Shown piece by piece: positions 1 through 5,248 of a stretch of 5,248 nt of DNA (position 1 is its first letter; every line of letters starts with the position of its first letter). The position numbers and the translations under genes were made by a program. The notes under the pieces were generated by a model. That model made no database searches. It had not been told where the DNA came from and saw only the letters and a program-made list of their open reading frames with translations. Source of the DNA: JAZGDL01 sp036477795. Lineage in GTDB: Bacteria > Planctomycetota > Phycisphaerae > UBA1845. Location of the stretch: contig JAZGDL010000372.1 of NCBI GenBank assembly GCA_036477795.1, forward strand, positions 1 to 5,248. Direction: 5' to 3'.

Positions 1-2386
1 CAAGGGCCTTGCGCAGTTGGACCTCGGCCTCACCAAACTCACCGCGCTTCACGTGAATCTCACCGAGCAACTGCAAGGAGTCTGCAATGTCCGGGTGCTG
101 TTCGCGGAGCAACCTTACTTGCAGATCAAGGGCCTCGTGGCACCATCGTTCCGCCTGCTCGAAATCGCCTTGGTTGAACATCAACTGGGCGAGAGCGTGG
201 CGGGTCTTGGCAACCGACGAATGCTCGTTACCGTACTCCGCCTCCTTCAACGCCAGGGACTTGAGGAATTGTCGCTCGGCTTTGACGTACTCACCCCGTG
301 CCACCAGGCACATGGCCAGCTTGTCCAGGAGCCGGGCATAGTAGAAGGGCTGACTGTGGTCCAGACCGATCTCTTGGCACAAGTCCAAACATTCATCCAA
401 GAGCGGTTCGGCCTCAGCATACCTGTCCTGATCCAGAAAGCACAACGCAAGATTGTTAAGACTCTGGGCAATCAAATCCCGCTTCTCGCCGATCGCCAGC
501 CGACGTCGAATGTCGAGTGCGAGGCGGTTCTTTTCCTCAGCCTCGGCGAACCTTGCTCTGGACCTCAGGCATGCCGCCAGATTGTTCAAGATCCGGGCAA
601 CACCCAGCGTCTCGCCGCGGCCCTGCTCGAGATAGTACTGAAGCACTTTGCGATAGAATTCTTCGGCGCTCGCATAGTCGCCATCTTGCCACATTGTGTT
701 GGCATGATTGAACTGGGCCACGTTCAATTGATCCTCGATCTCCCGGCGGAGGCCGCGCTCCTGGACAAAGAGCCAGCCCGTAATCGCCAACAAAACCGCG
801 AGGACGAGAGCAGCCATGGCTCCGAGTCTGGTGAGGCGCTTGCGCCAGGCGGCTCTTCGCCGCTGCGGCAGTGCTTCCAGGAGCTTGGCCAATCCCTGGG
901 CGCTGCCCATGCGCTGCTCTTCATCGCCTTCGATGCACACGGCGATGTCTTCGCGCAGGACCGGGTCGGCGATGTCACGTTCCCACCCTTGCGCCAGCGG
1001 GCGCTCCAGGTCCCCTATCGCCATCTGATACAGGAACACGCCCAGCGCGTAGATATCGCCGAGCACCGTGAACGGCCGGCCCGCCAGCAACTCCGGCGGC
1101 GAATACATGCGGGTCGTCGCCAGACTGGAATCATCCGTCGAAAGCTCCACGGTAAACCCGGCCATGGTGATGTTGCGCCCCTGGAGTTGATCCTGATCCG
1201 TCAGCGTGCCAATGCCGAAGTCCGCCAGTCGCGGTCGCGGCTGACCGTCCTCATTCTCGTAAATCAGGATGTTTCCCGGCTTGATGTCCTTGTGCAGAAT
1301 CCCGACTGAATGAGCCGCGGCAACGGCCCGCGCCGTCTGTGACACTAAATCCAGCCGCGTCTGCAGCGGCACCTGATCGATTCCGCCCTGGTCCTGAGCC
1401 CAGTCGATCAGACTTCCACTGGGCGTGAACTCGCTTTCCAGGAAGAACGGCGGCTCTTCGAGTTGCACTTCAAACAGCCGTGCGATGTCCTTACGATCGC
1501 CAAGCGCATCACGCAGAAGTCGAAACAGCGTCAGCTCGCGCTTCAGCGAGCGCAACCGATCAGCGTTGAAGCAGAATTTGAAGACACGGCGTCCTTTGGT
1601 TCGTTTGTGTTCGGCCAGCCAGACTTCGCCGAAGCCGCCTTCGCCGAGCTTGCGCGTGAGAACCCAGCCTTTCCGCTGAGGGACGGGCAGTCCACGGGCA
1701 GGTCGCCAGCCGAGCGTTTCCTCGTCTCCAGCCGCGACGGAGCGCCGGGCCTTGGCCGAATCCGGCGGCGCGCACAGTGGCGCGGAGCCATCGACGCCAA
1801 CCTCGAAGATCTCGACCGGCTCATCGCACCCTTTGAGCACGTACGGCCCGTGAGCCACCCATTTGGTGCGTTGAGGCGCCGTTTCAGATCCCACCACACC
1901 GCGCCGCGCGAGGTCAAAGGCGCTGCGCGTGATCAAGGTCTGACCGCCCAGGGCGAGCGACATGATGCGGGCGGCCATTGGTTTGGCGAGGCCCTCCACC
2001 TCCACCGGCTTCGCGCCGCGGGCCACGTCCTCCGGAGTGTTGCGGTGAACGATCAGCTCACCGAGATGAACGCCCGTTCGAACTTGAAGCTTCGTTCCCA
2101 GCTCCTCTGAGAGTTCGGCCAAACCCTCGTGGTACGCCAGCGCATAAAGAACAGCATCAACCGGCCGGGCGAACAACATCAGGAACCCGTCCGTCTTGTC
2201 GATCTCCTGACCGCCATGGGTTTTGAGTAAATCGCGGGCCAACCGATCCTGTTGACTGAAGATCGACGCGGCCTTGGTGTCACCAAGCCGATCGACCAGG
2301 CTTGTGGAGTCAACAAGGTCGGTCACCAACAGCGTGGTGACGACGGTTTGGGCCGCAAATTGTGGCTGATCCGAAGCGAAGTCCAT
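1..2386 (-). CDS. Nucleotidyl cyclase-like / Ser-Thr protein kinase / TPR membrane protein (3' end outside window)
   Basis: An uninterrupted reading frame of 795 codons runs off the left edge. The ATG at 2386 is the first possible start, because an in-frame TAG lies two codons upstream. Domains in order: a class III adenylate/guanylate cyclase-like domain (about residues 14-205) with both metal Asp positions present (D23 in TDLVDST, D66 in KTDGFLMLF) and R140; a protein kinase domain (about 243-510) with Gly loop LGEGGFGEVW (247-256), K270, helix-C E284, catalytic HKDIKPGN (365-372), DFG (389-391), SPPE (429-432) and GDIYALG (443-449); one transmembrane helix (about 521-541); then about six TPR units of roughly 42 residues from 549 to the edge. 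The expected topology is cyclase and kinase in the cytoplasm and TPRs on the far side of the membrane. The kinase looks catalytically complete, with Lys replacing Arg in HRD. In the cyclase the usual transition-state Asn is Pro (P136) and the purine-selecting Asp is Glu (E129), so cyclase activity is doubtful. The substrate and signal are unknown. A weak GGGG lies before the start. Confidence 0.93.
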   Translation of the reverse strand, partial: MDFASDQPQFAAQTVVTTLLVTDLVDSTSLVDRLGDTKAASIFSQQDRLARDLLKTHGGQEIDKTDGFLMLFARPVDAVLYALAYHEGLAELSEELGTKLQVRTGVHLGELIVHRNTPEDVARGAKPVEVEGLAKPMAARIMSLALGGQTLITRSAFDLARRGVVGSETAPQRTKWVAHGPYVLKGCDEPVEIFEVGVDGSAPLCAPPDSAKARRSVAAGDEETLGWRPARGLPVPQRKGWVLTRKLGEGGFGEVWLAEHKRTKGRRVFKFCFNADRLRSLKRELTLFRLLRDALGDRKDIARLFEVQLEEPPFFLESEFTPSGSLIDWAQDQGGIDQVPLQTRLDLVSQTARAVAAAHSVGILHKDIKPGNILIYENEDGQPRPRLADFGIGTLTDQDQLQGRNITMAGFTVELSTDDSSLATTRMYSPPELLAGRPFTVLGDIYALGVFLYQMAIGDLERPLAQGWERDIADPVLREDIAVCIEGDEEQRMGSAQGLAKLLEALPQRRRAAWRKRLTRLGAMAALVLAVLLAITGWLFVQERGLRREIEDQLNVAQFNHANTMWQDGDYASAEEFYRKVLQYYLEQGRGETLGVARILNNLAACLRSRARFAEAEEKNRLALDIRRRLAIGEKRDLIAQSLNNLALCFLDQDRYAEAEPLLDECLDLCQEIGLDHSQPFYYARLLDKLAMCLVARGEYVKAERQFLKSLALKEAEYGNEHSSVAKTRHALAQLMFNQGDFEQAERWCHEALDLQVRLLREQHPDIADSLQLLGEIHVKRGEFGEAEVQLRKAL

Positions 2387-2545
2387 GCACTACCCCATGC
2401 CACACCTTGCACCATATCTACGGACAGCTGCCAGCGTGTGGTCCTAAGTGTACCGGAGCGACATGGTTCAGAGCGAGTGGGGTGTGAATTACAGATTCAA
2501 CGATCTACTCGCGCCGGGGGCCGAGGGCCGGGGATCACGGCTCTC
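2387..2545. other. Intergenic gap between the kinase gene start and the end of the Cys-rich protein gene
   Basis: This 159-bp stretch must hold the 5' region of the kinase gene unless that gene is read through from the operon upstream. On the minus strand a TACACT about 60 nt before the kinase ATG could be a -10 element, but no matching -35 is seen. After the stop codon of the upstream gene there is a GC-rich stretch (2515-2540) with only a weak GGCC/GGCC stem and no T-run, so no intrinsic terminator is called and read-through into the kinase gene cannot be excluded. Confidence 0.5.
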
Positions 2546-4024
2546 TCAGTTATCATCTGCAGCTGTACAGCAGCGTTGCAGCCGCTGGAGGAGTTCATCG
2601 AGGCTCGGTAGCCCTCCGTCGGCGTAGATCCGGCAGCGCAGTGCCGGCCGATCCGACGGGCTCCGGCCCATCAGGTCAACTCCGTTGACCAGAACTGTGG
2701 GCGCTCCATAACACAGCCGCGGATCGTCCTTTGCCAACTCCAGCAGATTGACCTCCGTGACCTTTAGATCAATCCCAAGCTCCGCCAGCGCCTTGGTCAG
2801 ACGCTGACGCAGTTGCGGCGTGTTGGGGCAGCTCGGGAACGAAAGGAACTGGAGATTGACCGGCTGTCGGTTCTCAAGGAGATAGGCGTCGCGTTTTTCC
2901 TTTGACCACGACAAGAACGCTTTTTCACAGCCGGCGCAGCAAATGCCGATGTCGTAGCCCTGGTACGAGAAGGTTGGGGCATCCGCACCGAGCAGCGCAC
3001 CGGAGATTGGACATGTTGCATTGAGCCGAGCAACCGGACGCGAGGTTGCTCCGGCCGGTCGGGTCGCGGCGCCGCCACTGTCAGTTTGTGTGGACACGAT
3101 GGCGGCGTCGAACCCGGCCTTCTCCACGGCATCGACGAGCGTATCGTCGCTCACCGCATTGGGAGAATCGAGCACCACCCAGGCCAGTTTGCTCTGAAGA
3201 TTCACCTCGACCTCACTCACGCCGTCAAGCGCTGCGATCGCCTTCGTCACGGAATCGACGCATCCCTGGCACATCATGCCGTTGACCTGCAAGATTGTCC
3301 GATCGTTCACCGCCACCGGCGCTGGGGCGTCGTTGAGCGTCCCGTCGGTGGCCGGCTTCTTCCCCGAAAGGATCATACCGGTGGATTTCCGCAGGGCGTC
3401 AACAAGTCGCTGACCGGGACGAAAACGCGCCGCATCTGCTCTCCGACCGCCACCGAGTTGATGGACCCAATCGATCGGCTTCGGCGGCTGATCAGTCCAC
3501 TGCGCATCCTTGTCGTAGTACAAATAGATATCCCACGCGGGTCCGGCGTCCTCGTACAGCAAGTCCTTCGCAATGGCGTAGCCGGACTTGCGGGCCGGAT
3601 CGTAGAATTGCTTGACCCGCGGATCATCGAAGATCTGCGACGATTTGATCGCAGCCTCTTTGTTGTCGGTCGGAAGCATGTCGATCCAGACGATGCTGAC
3701 TTGAATATCCGCATCTGGATAGGCATTCAACACAGAATCGCCCACAGCTTTTGCGCCGAACACACAGGCTGGGCATGTCGAAGATAGAAGCGCGACAAAC
3801 CGCGGCTTGCCTCGACCACTGTTGAAATAATCGATTAAAGGCTGAAGTGAACTCTTCAACGATACAGGTTCAGCTTGAGCTTCCTGCGAGATCATGGTCA
3901 GCGAAACCTCCGACAGCGAATCGCCCGGATTGTCCGGGCGATCTTGGGCCCCTGCCTCTACTGGCGCAAGGCTTATGGCCGCGATACAAATCATCAGTTC
4001 GATCGACACAAGAGCATTAGACAT
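2546..4024 (-). CDS. Exported Cys-rich multi-domain protein: thioredoxin-like, HMA, TRASH-like and second thioredoxin-like domain
   Basis: This 492-residue protein starts at the ATG at 4024, which has an AGGAG seven bases upstream. An in-frame ATG at 4066 would add 14 residues but has no Shine-Dalgarno. Domains: an N-terminal hydrophobic export signal (about 7-26, possible cleavage after EAGA); a thioredoxin-like domain (about 55-215) with a CPAC active-site motif (C84, C87) and a WDIYLYY strand; a heavy-metal-associated domain (about 242-310) with GMMCQGC (C252, C255); a Ser/Thr/Gly/Pro linker (311-330); a TRASH/YHS-like domain (about 335-385) with CPISG (C338) and CCAGC (C362, C363, C366); and a second thioredoxin-like domain (about 389-484) with SCPNTP (C399), C438 and the cis-Pro-like GAPTVLVNG. 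The end carries a Cys pair (C485, C486). HMA and TRASH modules are known to bind soft metals such as Cu(I), Hg or Cd, and CPxC thioredoxin-like folds handle thiols. From this and the adjacent CsoR-family gene I infer a role in extracytoplasmic metal capture or thiol redox. I do not recognise a characterised protein with this full arrangement. Confidence 0.9.
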   Translation of the reverse strand: MSNALVSIELMICIAAISLAPVEAGAQDRPDNPGDSLSEVSLTMISQEAQAEPVSLKSSLQPLIDYFNSGRGKPRFVALLSSTCPACVFGAKAVGDSVLNAYPDADIQVSIVWIDMLPTDNKEAAIKSSQIFDDPRVKQFYDPARKSGYAIAKDLLYEDAGPAWDIYLYYDKDAQWTDQPPKPIDWVHQLGGGRRADAARFRPGQRLVDALRKSTGMILSGKKPATDGTLNDAPAPVAVNDRTILQVNGMMCQGCVDSVTKAIAALDGVSEVEVNLQSKLAWVVLDSPNAVSDDTLVDAVEKAGFDAAIVSTQTDSGGAATRPAGATSRPVARLNATCPISGALLGADAPTFSYQGYDIGICCAGCEKAFLSWSKEKRDAYLLENRQPVNLQFLSFPSCPNTPQLRQRLTKALAELGIDLKVTEVNLLELAKDDPRLCYGAPTVLVNGVDLMGRSPSDRPALRCRIYADGGLPSLDELLQRLQRCCTAADDN

Positions 4025-4109
4025 CGTGAATCTCCTGAAAGGTAGCGTCATGGGCGTTAGGACCATAAGGCTGAGCAGCTTGTTCGTATTGATCGTGCCA
4101 ATCGTTCAT
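4017..4109 (-). CDS. Possible 30-residue small protein between the repressor and the Cys-rich gene
   Basis: A 30-codon frame starts with ATG at 4109, 13 bases after the repressor stop, and ends with TAA at 4017. It overlaps the first 8 bases of the next gene in another frame. The product is acidic and aromatic-rich: it begins MNDWHDQYEQAAQPYG and ends DATFQEIHDV, with three His, two Tyr and one Trp and no Cys or membrane segment. The tight fit (short gap on one side, overlap on the other) is what translational coupling looks like and would explain the otherwise empty 98-bp gap. Against it, there is no strong Shine-Dalgarno (only AAGGG about 10 bases upstream), third-position GC is lower than in the flanking genes, and I do not recognise a family. 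It could be a leader peptide, a small metal-binding protein or chance. Confidence 0.35.
   Translation of the reverse strand: MNDWHDQYEQAAQPYGPNAHDATFQEIHDV
4032..4036 (-). promoter_or_regulatory. Shine-Dalgarno (AGGAG) for the Cys-rich protein
   Basis: AGGAG on the minus strand lies seven bases before the ATG at 4024. It decides between three in-frame ATGs (4066, 4051, 4024), because the two upstream ones have no purine-rich motif at the right distance. The downside is that the chosen signal peptide has no N-terminal Lys or Arg, while the longer form would supply an Arg pair. Confidence 0.7.
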
Positions 4110-4122
4110 ATCGCCGTCGCCC

Positions 4123-4422
4123 TTAGTGCTTGAGCATTGAGCTGAGCGCCTGCATGGCTGAAGCCATGCGCTGCTCCGCTTCGAGTTGACCGCAGCTCGT
4201 CAGGCAGTTGAGCAACTCTTCCTCGATGAGCTTTACCGTCACTCGATTCAGTGCCGCCTTGACCGCCGCCGTCTGCATCAGGATTTCATCGCAGCATCGC
4301 CGTTCCTGAACCATTCGCTTCACGGCCCCAACGTGGCCCTCGATCCGGCTCAGGCCGTTGGAAAGGGTCTTGATGGTCTCATCCGACAAATATGCCTTTT
4401 TCGTCGTCTCGGTATCAGGCAT
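4123..4422 (-). CDS. CsoR/RcnR-family (DUF156) transcriptional repressor
   Basis: With the start at 4422 the product is 99 residues, the usual size of this all-helical, tetrameric repressor family. The start is chosen because GGAGG lies five bases upstream; ATGs at 4443 and 4434 are in frame, but the first lies inside the palindromic operator. The family signature is clear: LSRIEGHVGAVKRM in helix 1, then RRCCDEILMQTAAVKAALN, then LIEEELLNCL. Numbering from the chosen start, C44 occupies the first ligand position (the second Cys of the pair), E69 the position that is His in copper CsoR, and C73 the third; the 25- and 29-residue spacings match Mycobacterium CsoR C36/H61/C65 exactly. Extra cysteines are C43 and C77. 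Members bind GC-tract inverted repeats and let go when loaded with Cu(I), Ni/Co, formaldehyde or persulfide. The Cys-Glu-Cys set is not a standard copper site, so the inducer is open. It is the first gene of an operon with the Cys-rich protein and probably represses itself. Confidence 0.93.
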   Translation of the reverse strand: MPDTETTKKAYLSDETIKTLSNGLSRIEGHVGAVKRMVQERRCCDEILMQTAAVKAALNRVTVKLIEEELLNCLTSCGQLEAEQRMASAMQALSSMLKH

Positions 4423-4427
4423 GGGTA

Positions 4428-4432
4428 CCTCC
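4428..4432 (-). promoter_or_regulatory. Shine-Dalgarno (GGAGG) for the CsoR-family gene
   Basis: GGAGG on the minus strand lies five bases before the ATG at 4422. It sits downstream of the ATGs at 4443 and overlaps the one at 4434, so it supports the shorter 99-residue protein and places the palindrome outside the coding region. Confidence 0.8.
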
Positions 4433-4440
4433 ATATCTAC

Positions 4441-4463
4441 CATATCCCCCCTGGGGGGATATG
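4441..4463. promoter_or_regulatory. Perfect 23-bp palindrome with C6/G6 tracts: probable CsoR-family operator
   Basis: Two 11-base arms, CATATCCCCCC and its complement, flank a single central T at 4452 with no mismatch. AT-rich ends around opposing C and G tracts are the known form of operators bound by CsoR/RcnR-family repressors. The near edge is 18 bases upstream of the repressor ATG at 4422, so a bound tetramer would block transcription initiation or early elongation of the repressor operon. No convincing -35/-10 pair is seen around it. The plus-strand VOC gene begins 165 bases away, so control of that gene is possible but less likely. Confidence 0.85.
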
Positions 4464-4628
4464 TTCCCGTCGAAGAGCGAAAATCCGAAAATTCTTGGGT
4501 TCCGCCCCGCCAGGGCCTCAGGAGGGCGGTTTCGTGGCCCTCGCGCGGTCGGTAGTTTGGCTGGTGGGTGAAAGGCTGCTACCTCGCCCCCGGCAAGCCC
4601 ATCACACCGGTCGATAACGGATTGATCA

Positions 4629-5044
4629 ATGAGCGCACAGACTACGAGCCAAGCGATGATCCAGGCGGCCAGCCCGACGATCTTCATGACGGACATGGCC
4701 AGAGCCGTGGCGTTCTACACCGAAATCCTCGGGCTCCGCCTTCAGTACCGGGCTGGAGATCATTTCGCAATGATCGACGCCGGCGACGGGCTATCCCTGG
4801 GTCTGCACCCCCCGGCCAAGAGCGCTGCCGCCCCCGCCCCCGGTATACGCCCGGGTCGATCCAGGTCGGCCTGAACGTCTGGAAGCCTCTGGCGCAGGTC
4901 GTCGAGACGCTTCAATCGCGCGGCGTGAGGTTTGGGCGACACGGACAAGACCCGATCGTGGACGACGGCGCCGTCAAGCTCGCGTTCTTCAGCGACCCCA
5001 ACGGCGTCGCCCTGTACCTCTGCGAAACGGCGCAGCTAACATAG
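4629..5044 (+). pseudogene. VOC superfamily (glyoxalase/bleomycin-resistance-like) protein, frameshifted
   Basis: The N-terminal half is read from the ATG at 4629: ASPTIFMTDMARAVAFYTEI and GDHFAMIDAGDGLSLGLH form the first beta-alpha-beta-beta-beta unit. That frame stops at 4874 after a meaningless tail. The C-terminal half continues in another frame from about 4847 with PGSIQVGLNVWKPLAQVVE, then a Gly-Val-rich turn, then FFSDPNGVALYLCE, ending at TAG 5042-5044. Joined, the two halves give about 138 residues, the normal length of a single VOC protein. Dropping two bases at 4845-4846 reads ...APAPGTPGSIQVGL; adding one base to the C-rich run at 4831-4841 also restores the frame. VOC proteins include glyoxalases, dioxygenases, resistance proteins and many of unknown substrate; nothing here picks one. 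No Shine-Dalgarno is seen before 4629, and an ATG at 4656 is an alternative. It may be a true pseudogene or a sequencing error in a GC-rich run. Confidence 0.85.
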
Positions 5045-5131
5045 CGCACCGGCCAGTGGGCGCAACCCCCTTTCCCGAACCTCACCGGTCGTTCGCCGCA
5101 AGGCAAGCCAATCGCGGTGCGCAGCTCAAGC

Positions 5132-5248
5132 TCAGTCGAAGTGCTTGTCCAGCAGCTTCGCCAGCGATGAGCCGCCGCGCAAGGTGCGGAACCCGCCCTT
5201 GAGGGCCGCGTCGATCGTGCCCCAGCGCTCGTTCTTGGTCCCGGTGAT
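5132..5248 (-). CDS. C-terminal 38 residues of an unidentified protein (5' end outside window)
   Basis: The minus-strand frame is open from the right edge to TGA at 5132-5134. The fragment reads ERWGTIDAALKGGFRTL followed by RGGSSLAKLLDKHFD. The order 'W-x-x-[IV]-D-x-A-L-x-x-G-x-R-x-L-x-GGSSLA-[KR]-LL' is one I recall from a repeat unit in planctomycete proteins, often at or near the C-terminus; this is recognition from memory. The function of that unit is not known to me. The gene converges on the VOC gene, with 87 bases between the stop codons. Confidence 0.7.
   Translation of the reverse strand: MTGTKNERWGTIDAALKGGFRTLRGGSSLAKLLDKHFD

Noticed and set aside
17..1309. 430-codon plus-strand open frame
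   Set aside because: It lies antisense to the kinase/TPR gene, whose minus-strand frame shows complete kinase motifs, a membrane helix and TPR periodicity. The plus-strand translation has no recognisable domain.
1463..2110. 215-codon plus-strand open frame
   Set aside because: It is antisense to the cyclase and N-lobe kinase region of the minus-strand gene; its Arg- and Ala-rich content is typical of a shadow frame in GC-rich DNA.
3086..3787. 233-codon plus-strand open frame
   Set aside because: It is antisense to the HMA and first thioredoxin-like domains of the Cys-rich protein, which carry clear motifs; no domain is seen in the plus-strand reading.
4474..4491. Near-tandem CGAAAATC / CGAAAATT downstream of the palindrome on the plus strand
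   Set aside because: There are only two short copies with no link to a promoter element or a known binding motif; too little to call a site.
4415..4696. 93-codon minus-strand frame with a hydrophobic start
   Set aside because: It overlaps the operator, the repressor start and the VOC N-terminus. The hydrophobic stretch is the reverse reading of the VOC start region, and the rest is low-complexity Pro/Arg/Gly.
5044..5122. Inverted repeat GCGCACCG / CGGTGCGC between two convergent genes, considered as a terminator
   Set aside because: The 8-base arms are separated by about 63 bases and there is no T-run, so it does not look like an intrinsic terminator; chance is likely in GC-rich DNA.

Overview
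The window looks like a piece of a GC-rich bacterial chromosome, most likely from a planctomycete or a relative. This is inferred from gene style, not from a marker gene. The pointers are a large cyclase/Ser-Thr kinase/TPR fusion, a Cys-rich exported protein that joins thioredoxin-like, HMA and TRASH-like domains, and a C-terminal fragment ending in an 'LRGGSSLAKLL' motif that I recall from planctomycete repeat proteins. There are no RNA genes, CRISPR arrays or insertion sequences that I can support.

Layout. Positions 1-2386 (minus strand) hold the first 795 codons of a gene that runs off the left edge: a class III nucleotidyl cyclase-like domain, a complete Ser/Thr kinase domain, one transmembrane helix and about six TPRs. 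A 159-bp gap (2387-2545) follows, with no clear promoter or terminator. Positions 2546-4422 (minus strand) look like one operon. It is read from a CsoR/RcnR-family repressor gene (4123-4422), through a possible 30-codon small ORF (4017-4109), into a 492-residue exported multi-domain thiol/metal protein (2546-4024). A perfect 23-bp palindrome (4441-4463) made of C6 and G6 tracts sits just upstream of the repressor and is the likely operator. On the plus strand, 4629-5044 is a VOC (glyoxalase-like) gene broken by a frameshift near 4831-4849. Positions 5132-5248 (minus strand) are the last 38 codons of another gene that enters from the right.

How it may work. The repressor probably binds the C6/G6 palindrome and represses its own operon. 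A metal ion or a thiol-reactive species such as a persulfide would release it and switch on the exported Cys-rich protein. The repressor lacks the His of the copper CsoR triad (the site reads Cys-Glu-Cys), so the inducer should not be assumed to be Cu(I). The exported protein carries four cysteine-bearing modules, which suggests capture, reduction or hand-over of a soft metal or of disulfides outside the cytoplasm. The kinase fusion next door is on the same strand but is probably a separate unit.
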